A DNA stretch of 41,136 nucleotides from CALJFL01 sp964590005 (GTDB taxonomy: Bacteria; Pseudomonadota; Gammaproteobacteria; Pseudomonadales; Halieaceae). A program made the translations under genes and the position numbers. Under the pieces are notes generated by a model. The model saw nothing but the letters and a program-made list of their open reading frames with translations. It searched no databases and was not told the origin of the DNA. This document shows, one piece after another, positions 1-7,091 of this stretch; the first letter of the stretch is position 1, and each line of letters begins with the position of its first letter. Where the stretch lies: positions 1 to 41,136 of the forward strand of contig CAZPVJ010000044.1 of NCBI GenBank assembly GCA_964590005.1. The letters are read 5' to 3'.

Positions 1-1
1 C

Positions 2-94
2 ATCATCACCGAGGAGGTTAGATCAGATGAGCGCTGGCAGGTCATCTCGGAGTACATGAGTCTCCCCAACGGGAATATGATTTCTTCCGGCTGA
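2..94 (+). CDS. 3' end of an unidentified protein-coding gene (partial)
   Basis: One plus-strand frame stays open from the window edge to a TGA at 92-94 and encodes about 30 residues ending in NGNMISSG. The other two plus frames close within the first 60 bases. A strong bidirectional hairpin terminator begins 45 bases downstream, as expected after a real gene end. The fragment is too short to name a family; I do not recognise it. Confidence comes only from the open frame and the following terminator. Confidence 0.4.
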   Translation: MITEEVRSDERWQVISEYMSLPNGNMISSG

Positions 95-138
95 TTCATC
101 TGGGACTGGATCCAGACGAACTCGGGCATGACGAACAA

Positions 139-166
139 AAAGGCCACCCCGGATGGGGTGGCCTTT
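139..166. terminator. Bidirectional rho-independent terminator
   Basis: A perfect 12-bp stem (139-150 with 155-166, arms AAAGGCCACCCC and GGGGTGGCCTTT) closes a 4-base loop. A-rich sequence lies on the left and T-rich sequence on the right, so it can work on both strands. On plus it would end the partial gene stopping at 94. On minus it sits exactly where the terminator of a tRNA at 173-239 would be. Confidence 0.8.
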
Positions 167-172
167 CTTATT

Positions 173-239
173 TGGTGGGCCGTGCGGGATTGGACGGGGC
201 CGCCCAGGTCTGCGACCAACAGCTGCACCGAGGCTCTGA
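173..239 (-). pseudogene. Decayed tRNA-Lys remnant
   Basis: Read on minus, this stretch ends in GCACGGCCCACCA, identical to the 3' acceptor and CCA of the intact tRNA-Lys at 428-503. It also keeps a GCGACCAA block (212-219 on plus), matching the variable/T-arm boundary, and a GCTCT block (233-237) matching the D arm. The T arm is degenerate with extra bases and the anticodon arm cannot be recognised, so it should not form a functional tRNA. It sits the same distance from a terminator as the intact gene. The best reading is an old tandem duplicate that has decayed; a partial copy left by a recombination event at the tRNA 3' end is the alternative. Confidence 0.5.
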
Positions 240-263
240 TCGGAGTCCGTTGTGCTGGATTGA

Positions 264-345
264 TAATTACAGCCTAAGGGCTGTAATTACCCTGCGGGCT
301 TCGTCGCTGCGCTCCTCGTCCAAACTCGCCTTGGAGGCGAGTTTG
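264..345. repeat. Double-hairpin intergenic repeat-like element
   Basis: Two perfect inverted repeats lie close together: TAATTACAGCC at 264-274 with its complement at 279-289 (4-base loop), and CAAACTCGCC at 321-330 with its complement at 336-345 (5-base loop). The stretch between them is GC-rich and non-coding in character. The element lies between a dead and a live tRNA-Lys copy. Its structure suggests a dispersed palindromic element or RNA-processing site, but only a genome-wide search could show other copies. Confidence 0.4.
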
Positions 346-389
346 TCGAACTCCGTTCTCATACCCTCGACAAATCACACAATACAAAC

Positions 390-417
390 AAAAACGCCTC
401 CACAAGGGAGGCGCTTT
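390..417 (-). terminator. Rho-independent terminator of tRNA-Lys
   Basis: A 7-bp stem (395-401 with 407-413, arms CGCCTCC and GGAGGCG) closes a 5-base loop, with a run of A on the low-coordinate side that reads as U on minus. It lies 10 bases beyond the CCA end of the tRNA-Lys gene. Confidence 0.8.
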
Positions 418-427
418 TGTTTGTATA

Positions 428-503
428 TGGTGGGCCGTGCTGGATTCGAACCAGCGACCAATTGGTTAAAAGCCAACTGCTCTACCAACTGAGCTAACGG
501 CCC
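428..503 (-). tRNA. tRNA-Lys (anticodon UUU)
   Basis: Read on minus the gene starts GGGCCGTTAGCTCAG, has the anticodon loop CTTTTAA with anticodon UUU, the T-loop signature GGTTCGAATCC, and ends ACGGCCCA followed by an encoded CCA. The acceptor stem is a perfect 7-bp pairing (497-503 with 432-438). It is closely similar to the E. coli lysine tRNA. It has its own promoter-like sequence upstream and a terminator downstream, and it follows queC, the position tRNA-Lys also occupies in Pseudomonas. Confidence 0.97.
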
Positions 504-518
504 CAGAAGGAGGTGGGT

Positions 519-546
519 ATAGTACGGATTTAGAGGTAAAACTCAA
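519..546 (-). promoter_or_regulatory. Promoter of tRNA-Lys
   Basis: On minus, TTGAGT (541-546) and TACTAT (519-524) are separated by 16 bases and followed by a C-rich discriminator, giving a predicted start about 8-10 bases before the mature tRNA end. It lies between the queC stop and the tRNA, so the tRNA does not depend on read-through. Inferred from the motif only. Confidence 0.5.
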
Positions 547-578
547 GGGCTTTGTGGTGCTTCACTGTCCTGGACTGA

Positions 579-1262
579 TTACCGAAAATAGCGGGTCTGA
601 TCAGCCACACCGGCGTCCTCGAAACCCTGCCGGCGCAGCCGGCAGGCGTCGCATCGGCCACAGGCCAGGCCCTCGTCGCTGGCCTGGTAACAAGAGACTG
701 TCTCCCTGTAATCGACCCCCAATGCCAGACCTTCGCGAATGATGTCGCCCTTGCCCATCGTCATCAATGGCGTGTGAATGGTGAGCTTTTGGCCCTCTAC
801 ACCCGCGCGGGTTGCGAGGTTAGCCATGGCCTCAAAAGCGACTATGTACTCCGGGCGGCAGTCGGGATAACCCGAGTAGTCCACCGCATTGACCCCGATA
901 AAGATATCGCTGGCACCCAGAACTTCGGCCCAGCCCAGGGCAATAGACAGGAAAACCGTGTTGCGCGCTGGCACATAGGTGACGGGTATGCCCTCGGTCT
1001 CCTCTTCCGGAACCGCGATCCGTGTGTCGGTCAGGGCCGAGCCTCCAATCGTATCGAGGTTCAGGGTGACCACCTTGTGCTCCACGTCGCCGAACAGGTT
1101 CGCCAAACGTTGCGCGGCATACAATTCCGCCCGGTGGCGCTGACCGTAGTCGAAACTCAGTGTATGGCAGGTAAATCCCTGAGATCTGGCCATCGCCAGA
1201 ACCGTAGTGGAGTCCAATCCGCCCGAAACCAACACCACTGCTCGCTTGGCACTTGAATCCAT
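579..1262 (-). CDS. queC: 7-cyano-7-deazaguanine (preQ0) synthase QueC
   Basis: QueC converts 7-carboxy-7-deazaguanine, ammonia and ATP to preQ0, the precursor of queuosine in tRNA wobble positions; it is cytoplasmic. The protein carries the N-type ATP-pyrophosphatase loop SGGLDS at residues 13-18 and the C-terminal zinc-binding cysteine cluster (CYQ...CGRCDAC) typical of the family. I chose the ATG at 1262, giving 227 residues, because MDSSAKRAVVL aligns with the usual QueC start. A GTG at 1289 in the same frame would add nine residues and overlap queE. The ATG lies just beyond the queE stop, so the two form a translationally linked pair supplying consecutive steps of one pathway. Confidence 0.95.
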   Translation of the reverse strand: MDSSAKRAVVLVSGGLDSTTVLAMARSQGFTCHTLSFDYGQRHRAELYAAQRLANLFGDVEHKVVTLNLDTIGGSALTDTRIAVPEEETEGIPVTYVPARNTVFLSIALGWAEVLGASDIFIGVNAVDYSGYPDCRPEYIVAFEAMANLATRAGVEGQKLTIHTPLMTMGKGDIIREGLALGVDYRETVSCYQASDEGLACGRCDACRLRRQGFEDAGVADQTRYFR

Positions 1263-1264
1263 CG

Positions 1265-1933
1265 TCAATGCCCCGGTGAGTCGTTCCACAGCAACTTATG
1301 AAGTTGCAGTTGCAGGCGTACGGGCAGATTATCCTGCAGAATCCACTCTGCCAGTTCCCTCGCCTCCAGCTGCCCATGGGAGGGCGAAAACAGCACATCA
1401 GACACGCAGTCAGCCAGGTGAAATTCATCCAGCTTAAAACGCGCCCAGTCATAGTCCTTGCGGTCGCATATGACGAACTTGACCTGGTCGTTCCTGGTTA
1501 GCAAAGGGATATTGTCGTAGTCATTGCGCTCCATCTCACCGGATGCCGGGGTCTTCAGGTCCAGCACCTTGACCACTCTGCGGTCAACATCCGCCACCGA
1601 CATCGCGCCGCTGGTTTCCAGCGATACCTCGTAGCCAGCATCGCACAGCCCTTTCAGCAGGCCCAGGCACTCCGGTTGCGCCAGGGGTTCACCACCGGTC
1701 ACCGTGACGTATCTGGGTTTGTGAGCGGCTACCTGGCTGATAACCTCTTCCTGACTCAGCAGTTCACCACCACTGAAGGCATAGGCAGTATCGCAGTAGA
1801 CACAACGCAGGGGGCAACCGGTAAGGCGCACGAACACGGTCGGCAGACCCACGGTCCTGGCCTCACCCTGCAGAGAGTAAAAGATCTCCGTGATGCGCAG
1901 AGCATCACGGTTAGGGGAAATAGCTGTCGACAT
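1265..1933 (-). CDS. queE: 7-carboxy-7-deazaguanine synthase QueE (radical SAM)
   Basis: QueE is a radical S-adenosylmethionine enzyme that contracts 6-carboxy-tetrahydropterin to 7-carboxy-7-deazaguanine, the step before QueC. The 222-residue protein has the iron-sulfur cluster motif CPLRCVYC (Cys40, Cys44, Cys47), the CX3CX2C form usual for gammaproteobacterial QueE, and a TGGEPL segment for SAM binding. It starts at an ATG 22 bases after cpoB ends and runs directly into queC. Its place at the tail of the tol-pal cluster is the same as in Pseudomonas, so it is probably co-transcribed with it. Nothing looks truncated. Confidence 0.95.
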   Translation of the reverse strand: MSTAISPNRDALRITEIFYSLQGEARTVGLPTVFVRLTGCPLRCVYCDTAYAFSGGELLSQEEVISQVAAHKPRYVTVTGGEPLAQPECLGLLKGLCDAGYEVSLETSGAMSVADVDRRVVKVLDLKTPASGEMERNDYDNIPLLTRNDQVKFVICDRKDYDWARFKLDEFHLADCVSDVLFSPSHGQLEARELAEWILQDNLPVRLQLQLHKLLWNDSPGH

Positions 1934-1955
1934 GGTGCCTATGCCCGGCGGGCAA

Positions 1956-2900
1956 TCAGAAATTCTGGTCGATGAAGTCCTGGGCGAGTTTGACCGCGGA
2001 ACTGTTGGTACCGCTGTACTCAGAGATTACCCGGTCCAGATACTCCCGCGACTTGTCGCGGTTGCCCTTCATGAAGTGCACCCTGCCCAGCTTGTACAAC
2101 GCATCGGGTACCTTGGAGTTGGTCGGGTACTGGGTCAGCAGTTGATTGAACGACTGACGAGCCTGCTCCAGGTCGGGTGGCTGCACAACCAGGTACAACT
2201 CTCCCAGCCAGTAATAGGCGTTGGGGGCATACCGGCCATTGGGATACTGCACAAGAAACTGCTGAAACGCGGTGACTGCCTGGTCAAACTTCTGGCCACG
2301 CACCAGGGCATAAGCCGCTCGATAAGCATCGCCTTCTCCAGGCATCTCGGCGCCGCTGGTCGCTGCTCCCGCACTGACTGCGGGCACCGCGGCGCGGGGT
2401 GCACTATAACTGCCTGACGTGCTGCCGCCAGCACTGCCACTGTACGCACCTGATGCCGCGGTGCTGGCGCCTACCGAGGCACCAGCGCCGTAACTCGACC
2501 CGGTGCCCGCCACCGGTGCAGCACCGCCCGTGGTAAGGGTACTGACCCGACGATCAAGATCCACGTATCGCTCCAGGCTCTGCTCCTTGAGGCGACGGAG
2601 CTCGTGGGCCTGCTCCTCAACCTTGCCGTTGAGCATCATTACTTCCTGCTGCAGCTGCTGTATCTGGTACAACAGGTTGCCGACGTTCTGAGCCTGCCCG
2701 GCCTCACTGGCTGGTTGCGGTGAACTCACCACCGCCGGGCCCGCTGGAGCACTGTTTAACCCGTAGCTCGTTGCAGAGGAGGTAGCACTTGCCTGCTCCC
2801 CTTCCACATCGACATACTCCTGAGCCTGCGCCGCAAAGCACAACGGGCCGACCACAAGGGCCAGCCCGCTCGCTGCAAGCGTCTTTTTCACGCTCTGCAT
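1956..2900 (-). CDS. cpoB: Tol-Pal system protein CpoB (YbgF)
   Basis: CpoB is a periplasmic partner of TolA that coordinates outer-membrane constriction with septal peptidoglycan synthesis. The 314-residue protein begins with a signal peptide ending near AAQAQ, followed by a Q/L-rich coiled-coil segment around residues 75-120 that would trimerise. Then comes a low-complexity Ser/Gly/Ala linker around 125-175 and a C-terminal TPR domain (about 185-314) with the AYxWLGELY and YxLGRVHF repeats. It starts 10 bases after the pal stop. The linker is longer and more Ser/Gly-rich than the E. coli one; the TPR and coiled-coil parts are conventional. Confidence 0.93.
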   Translation of the reverse strand: MQSVKKTLAASGLALVVGPLCFAAQAQEYVDVEGEQASATSSATSYGLNSAPAGPAVVSSPQPASEAGQAQNVGNLLYQIQQLQQEVMMLNGKVEEQAHELRRLKEQSLERYVDLDRRVSTLTTGGAAPVAGTGSSYGAGASVGASTAASGAYSGSAGGSTSGSYSAPRAAVPAVSAGAATSGAEMPGEGDAYRAAYALVRGQKFDQAVTAFQQFLVQYPNGRYAPNAYYWLGELYLVVQPPDLEQARQSFNQLLTQYPTNSKVPDALYKLGRVHFMKGNRDKSREYLDRVISEYSGTNSSAVKLAQDFIDQNF

Positions 2901-2910
2901 AAACTACCCG

Positions 2911-3426
2911 TTATTTGAGTTCTACGCGCCGGTTCTGAGCCCAGTTGGACTCGCCAGAGCCATAGGCCACGGGCTGTTCTTCACCGTAGCTCACAGTTTC
3001 AATACGGTAGCTGGCTATGCCATTGACGACCATGTAGTCACGAACCGCATTGGCACGGCGCTCACCCAGGGCCATGTTGTACTCCCGGGTACCACGCTCA
3101 TCGGTATGTCCTTCGAGGCGAACCGTCGCATCAGAACCACCCAATGCGGCAATGTGGGCATCCAGGGCACGCTGGGCGTCTGCTGTCAGCGTAGAGCTGT
3201 CGAACTCAAAGTAGAAAATGTTGCCAACCGCCATGGCTGCCTCGCGCAGGCGAGTTTGCTCGGCTGTTGCTGCCGCTGCCGCCGCCGCTTCGGCTTCCGC
3301 CGCTGCAGCCGCTGCCGCTGCCGCAGCTTCTTCGCTTTCCTTGGTGTCGCTGCTGGAGCAGGCCACCAGGAACACTGCGGTAAACAGCAAAGTGATGGCC
3401 TTACCGGCAACAGGTAGATGCTTCAT
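2911..3426 (-). CDS. pal: Peptidoglycan-associated lipoprotein Pal
   Basis: Pal anchors the outer membrane to peptidoglycan and binds TolB. The 171-residue protein has a lipoprotein signal with lipobox LVAC (Cys23), a spacer almost entirely of Ala and Glu (about residues 33-56), and a C-terminal OmpA-like domain (about 70-171). In that domain the meso-diaminopimelate-binding signature LEGHTDERGTREYN is intact. The ATG at 3426 is preceded by an AAGGAAGG ribosome site. Pal follows tolB after 47 bases containing a small hairpin, in the normal tol gene order. The alanine-rich spacer is encoded by a GCC/GCT/GCA run that could be prone to length variation. Confidence 0.96.
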   Translation of the reverse strand: MKHLPVAGKAITLLFTAVFLVACSSSDTKESEEAAAAAAAAAAEAEAAAAAAATAEQTRLREAAMAVGNIFYFEFDSSTLTADAQRALDAHIAALGGSDATVRLEGHTDERGTREYNMALGERRANAVRDYMVVNGIASYRIETVSYGEEQPVAYGSGESNWAQNRRVELK

Positions 3427-3473
3427 AGTACCCTTCCTTACAAAGTGGATGTTGAAAACTTATTATGTCGCCC

Positions 3474-4769
3474 CTAGCGACTCATATAAGGTGACCAGGC
3501 TGGTTCCCTGACATCGCCCTCGCGGGCGGGCAGGCGGAATTTCACCCCACCATCGACGGAAACCGCAGCCAGAATGCCCCGATCTCCTTGTTTCGTAGCG
3601 TACAATACCATAGAGCCATTGGGCGCGATACTGGGACTTTCATCCAATTGCGTTGAGGTGAGCACCGTCACCCGATTGGTCACCAGATCATGCAATGCGA
3701 TGTGGAATTCTCCCGATCTCTGGGTCACCATCACCACATTTCTACCGTCCTGGGCCACCCGGGCCCGGGCATTGTAAGCGCCATCAAATGTCAGCCGCTC
3801 GGTCGTTCCACTCTGCAGGTCATAGCGGTAAATTTGGGGCCGTCCGCCGCGATCCGACGTAAACAACAGTGACTTCCCGTCGGGCATCCAGGCGGGTTCA
3901 GTGTCGATCGCGTAGTGCCGGGTTGCCCGGGTCAGGTTTTTGGTAGCCATGTCCATGAGATAAATGTCGGGGCTGCCGTCCTTGGACAGCACCATCGCCA
4001 TGGTCTTACCGTCAGGGGACCACGAGGGAGAACTGTTCAGTCCCTTGAAATTGGTCAGCTGTTCGCGTGCACCGGTCACCAGGTTCTGCCGGTAAATGGC
4101 CGGGCGCGAGGTTTCAAACGAGACGTAGGCTATCTCGCTGCCATCGGGCGACCAGGTGGGCGCCAGCACCGGTTCACGGGATTCAAGCAACACGATGGGA
4201 CGGGCACCGTCTGAGTCAGCCAGCGTTAGCCTGAAGTAATCCTTGCCATTGGGAACCCGGGTGACAGACACGTAAAGCAGACGAGTTGCAAATGCACCCG
4301 GGATGCCCGTTAGCTGCTCGTAAACAGCGTCGCTGACACGGTGCGCGAGCATCCGTGCCTCATTGATGGCGCCCTCTTCTACCCCCTGCGCCACTTTCGT
4401 CTGGCGGGTTACATCGAAAAGTTCATACTCTATGCGCATCTTGTCGGTGGCGGTCACCCGACCAATCAGCAGGTACTCGGTGGCAAGCGCGCGCCAGTCA
4501 CGGTAAAAAATCTCCTCCTCGGTACGCGGGTATCCCAGCATATCGCTGCGATCTACCGGTTCAAACTGGCCGCTGCGCGCCAGGTCACTGTTGACCACGG
4601 CGGAAATGTCTTCCGGCGGTGTGCCAGTGCCACTCCAGCCAAAGGGCACCACAGCGATTGCCGTTGGGTTATCGACACCCTGGGTGATTTCGATGACAAG
4701 CTCGGCGCGCGCACCTAGCGCCACAACGAGTAACAGGGAAGCAACAAGCGCTCTGCTCAGGCGTTTCAT
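3474..4769 (-). CDS. tolB: Tol-Pal system beta-propeller protein TolB
   Basis: TolB is a periplasmic protein that alternates between Pal and TolA and links the inner-membrane motor to the outer membrane. The 431-residue sequence has a signal peptide ending at ARA, an N-terminal domain to about residue 160, and a six-bladed beta-propeller with repeated WSPDGxxIAY/SPSWSPDGK segments (about 195-425). Length matches the family (about 430). Its ATG overlaps the tolA stop in a TAATG arrangement, so translation is probably coupled. Confidence 0.97.
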   Translation of the reverse strand: MKRLSRALVASLLLVVALGARAELVIEITQGVDNPTAIAVVPFGWSGTGTPPEDISAVVNSDLARSGQFEPVDRSDMLGYPRTEEEIFYRDWRALATEYLLIGRVTATDKMRIEYELFDVTRQTKVAQGVEEGAINEARMLAHRVSDAVYEQLTGIPGAFATRLLYVSVTRVPNGKDYFRLTLADSDGARPIVLLESREPVLAPTWSPDGSEIAYVSFETSRPAIYRQNLVTGAREQLTNFKGLNSSPSWSPDGKTMAMVLSKDGSPDIYLMDMATKNLTRATRHYAIDTEPAWMPDGKSLLFTSDRGGRPQIYRYDLQSGTTERLTFDGAYNARARVAQDGRNVVMVTQRSGEFHIALHDLVTNRVTVLTSTQLDESPSIAPNGSMVLYATKQGDRGILAAVSVDGGVKFRLPAREGDVREPAWSPYMSR

Positions 4770-5521
4770 TAGTAACGTAGATCCTCTGGTCTGAATAACA
4801 GGCGGAAACGCCTGAAAGTTCTTTCAAATTCGCGTATGTCGAGATTCTTCAACTCGGGAAAGCTGCCGGCCTTCTCCACCGCGTTAATGGCGGAGCGGTC
4901 GAAAGCGCTGTTGCCACTACTCTTGAGCACACTCACACTGACAATATCACCGGTTGGGATAAGCTGGATCGAGAGCAAGGTCTCCATGCCATTACGGGCA
5001 CTCGGGGGACGACTCCACTGGTTCACCACCGTGCGTTGAATCAACGCCGCATAACTCGCCGACATTTCGGCGGCACTGGCAGCGGCGGCCCGGGCCGCTT
5101 CTTCCTGCGCCAGCCGCTGGGCTCGCTCAGCGCGGGCAATCGCATCCAGTTCCGCCTGGCTGATACGAGGCTCAGGCTTGGGCTCGGGTTTCGGTTCGAC
5201 CTTGGGCTGCGGCTTGGGTTTCGGCTGGGCCACAGGCTTTGGTTTCGGTTTCGGTTTGGGTTGAGCGCGGGGTACGGGCTTGGGTCGGGGTTTCGGCGTT
5301 ACCACCGGCTTGGGCTTTGGTTTGGGCCGGAACTCGTCGATCTCCACCAGCTTGGCATTGACGATCTGGGGGATGACCTTGGGGGTAATGACCTTGTCTT
5401 CGGTGCTACTCCAGTTGGCTGTCATGGCATACACCATGATGCCGTGAAGCGCGATAGTAGCCAGCAACGGTAACAGCCTGATTCGCTCACCGGTCGGCTT
5501 GGCATAAATTGAGCCACTCAT
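4769..5521 (-). CDS. tolA: Cell envelope protein TolA
   Basis: TolA spans the periplasm and transmits proton-motive-force energy from TolQR to TolB/Pal. The 250-residue protein has one N-terminal transmembrane helix (about residues 17-36). A proline-lysine tract of repeated PKP units follows (about 65-118), then a short Ala/Glu helix, and a C-terminal globular domain (about 155-250) ending FRRFRLLFRPEDLRY. It is much shorter than E. coli TolA (421 residues), whose middle domain is a long Ala/Lys helix; here an extended Pro-Lys rod takes part of that role. The start overlaps the tolR stop by ATGA. Confidence 0.93.
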   Translation of the reverse strand: MSGSIYAKPTGERIRLLPLLATIALHGIMVYAMTANWSSTEDKVITPKVIPQIVNAKLVEIDEFRPKPKPKPVVTPKPRPKPVPRAQPKPKPKPKPVAQPKPKPQPKVEPKPEPKPEPRISQAELDAIARAERAQRLAQEEAARAAAASAAEMSASYAALIQRTVVNQWSRPPSARNGMETLLSIQLIPTGDIVSVSVLKSSGNSAFDRSAINAVEKAGSFPELKNLDIREFERTFRRFRLLFRPEDLRY

Positions 5522-5949
5522 TCCGGGGTCTCTGTCACCAGGCCAACGCTGGGCGCACCGGCTTCCTGCAGGGCAGCCATCAACGTAACCACCTCACCAT
5601 AGGGGACAGCCTGGTCGCCCCAGACGAGCACCGGTTTATTGGGGCTGCGGCGGATAACCGCGGACACACGCTGCTTGATAGTAGCCAGCGACAAGACCTG
5701 GTCCTCGGCCGAGCCAAGGTTGAGGAAAAGCTGGCCAGACGCATCCACTGAGACAATCAGGGGTTCACTGTCCTGGTTTTCTACCGGCTCGGCATTCGCC
5801 TCGGGCAGGTCGACCTTCACCCCCTGCATCAACATGGGGGCAGTGACCATGAAAATAATCAGCAGCACCAGCATCACGTCGATATAGGGCACGACGTTGA
5901 TTTCCGCCATCGGTCGGTGCTTGCCGCGTCCTTTGGTTCCGCCTGCCAT
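5518..5949 (-). CDS. tolR: Tol-Pal system protein TolR
   Basis: TolR is the peptidoglycan-binding regulator of the TolQR proton channel in the inner membrane. The 143-residue protein has the ExbD/TolR architecture: a short cytoplasmic N terminus, one transmembrane helix with the channel aspartate in PYIDVMLVLLIIFMV (about residues 21-37), and a periplasmic domain. Length and motif fit the family. It starts immediately after the tolQ stop with no spacer and overlaps tolA by four bases, so stoichiometric coupled translation of tolQRA is likely. Confidence 0.97.
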   Translation of the reverse strand: MAGGTKGRGKHRPMAEINVVPYIDVMLVLLIIFMVTAPMLMQGVKVDLPEANAEPVENQDSEPLIVSVDASGQLFLNLGSAEDQVLSLATIKQRVSAVIRRSPNKPVLVWGDQAVPYGEVVTLMAALQEAGAPSVGLVTETPE

Positions 5950-6660
5950 TTAGCTGGCCTTCCTGTCCCGCGAGCGCAATGAGTAGGCCTGCCGGTAAAG
6001 AATACTGGAGAATTCATCAACGAAGGTATCGTAGCGGTTGGTAAACACATCAACTCGCGACGCGAAGCGGTTATAGGCCATTACCGCCGGAATCGCCGCA
6101 AACAGTCCCATCGCCGTTGCCACCAGTGCCTCGGAGATACCCGGTGCCACCGTTGCCAGGGTCGCCTGGGTGGCGTTGGCCAGACCACGAAACGAGTGCA
6201 TGATCCCCCAAACGGTTCCAAACAGACCGATATAGGGACTGGTGGAACCCACCGAAGCCAAAAAGGCCAGGTGCCGTTCCAGGCGCTCTTCCTCACGCAT
6301 GGTCGCCACCCGCATCGCTCGACGGGAGCCTTCTATGACGGCCTCCGAGTCCATCTCTGCCTGCTGCGCGAGTCGCGAGAACTCCTTGAAGCCGGCCCGG
6401 AATATACTCTCCATCCCGAAGGCGGAGCGCCCGTCAGAGGCCCGCTCGTTGCCCTCCCGGTACAGCTGCGAGAGATCGATTCCGGACCAGAAGCGCTCTT
6501 CAAATTCGTACATCTCGCTGCGCGCGCTGCGAAAATAGATATAGCGCTGGACAATCATGTACCAGGACAGCATGGAGGCGAGGAACAGAATCCCCATAAC
6601 CATCTGTACCGTAAAACTGGCATGTAATACCAGATCTATAAGACTGAGTTGTTCTTCCAA
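5950..6660 (-). CDS. tolQ: Tol-Pal system proton channel protein TolQ (TTG start)
   Basis: TolQ is the MotA/TolQ/ExbB-type inner-membrane protein that forms the proton channel with TolR. The 236-residue sequence begins MEEQLSLIDLVLHASFTVQ and has a first transmembrane helix at about 16-38 and two more at about 130-160 and 170-195. The GLFGTVWGIMHSF segment typical of the family is present. The start codon is TTG at 6660: a strong AAGGGGAG ribosome site sits about six bases upstream, and the resulting N terminus aligns with the usual TolQ start. The rare start may trim TolQ yield. It lies 11 bases after ybgC. Confidence 0.96.
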   Translation of the reverse strand: MEEQLSLIDLVLHASFTVQMVMGILFLASMLSWYMIVQRYIYFRSARSEMYEFEERFWSGIDLSQLYREGNERASDGRSAFGMESIFRAGFKEFSRLAQQAEMDSEAVIEGSRRAMRVATMREEERLERHLAFLASVGSTSPYIGLFGTVWGIMHSFRGLANATQATLATVAPGISEALVATAMGLFAAIPAVMAYNRFASRVDVFTNRYDTFVDEFSSILYRQAYSLRSRDRKAS

Positions 6661-6671
6661 GATGGCTCCCC

Positions 6672-7091
6672 TTAACGGCCTTGCAGCTGCGTCGAGCGCA
6701 GTTTTTCTATCACTTCTGGCGGCAAGCGCCGCGGTTTAAAGCTGCTGCGATTAACGCAGGCAATAGTAACATCCCCATGCACCAGTAACTCGTCACCGCG
6801 CCGAACAGTTTGCTGCATGCGCATGGTTGCACCGCGCATATCCATCAACAGCGCCGTGGCCTGCAATTCATCGTCCAGCCAGGCGGGCTTGAGGTATTCC
6901 AGCGCGACATCGCGCACCACGAACATCAGGTCGTGGGTGAAAATATAATCCTTGCCAAAGCCCAGTGATCGCATGAACTCGGTTCTGGCGCGCTCCATGA
7001 ACTTCAGGTAGTTCACGTAGTACACAATGCCACCGGCATCGGTGTCTTCTATGTAGACCCGCAGCTTAAAGGAAAATTCCTCGCCACTCAC
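6672..7091 (-). CDS. ybgC: Acyl-CoA thioesterase YbgC (hotdog fold)
   Basis: YbgC hydrolyses acyl-CoA thioesters in the cytoplasm and is the usual first gene of the tol-pal operon. The 139-residue protein shows the 4-hydroxybenzoyl-CoA-thioesterase signature, with the catalytic aspartate in YIEDTDAGGIVYYVNYLKF near residue 17. The start is a GTG at 7091 that overlaps the ruvB stop (GTGA), joining the ruv and tol groups into one run. Length and N terminus match the family. Its role in envelope function is still debated in the literature; association with phospholipid synthesis enzymes is the usual proposal. Confidence 0.93.
   Translation of the reverse strand: MSGEEFSFKLRVYIEDTDAGGIVYYVNYLKFMERARTEFMRSLGFGKDYIFTHDLMFVVRDVALEYLKPAWLDDELQATALLMDMRGATMRMQQTVRRGDELLVHGDVTIACVNRSSFKPRRLPPEVIEKLRSTQLQGR

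Noticed and set aside
172..492. A 106-codon plus frame over the tRNA-Lys region
   Set aside because: It translates the complement of the tRNA and its spacer; the protein contains the usual tRNA-antisense string GRAGFEPATN and is not a gene.
4769..5521. tolA PKP tract as a sign of a TonB gene
   Set aside because: TonB also has Pro-Lys repeats, but position between tolR and tolB and the C-terminal sequence fit TolA.
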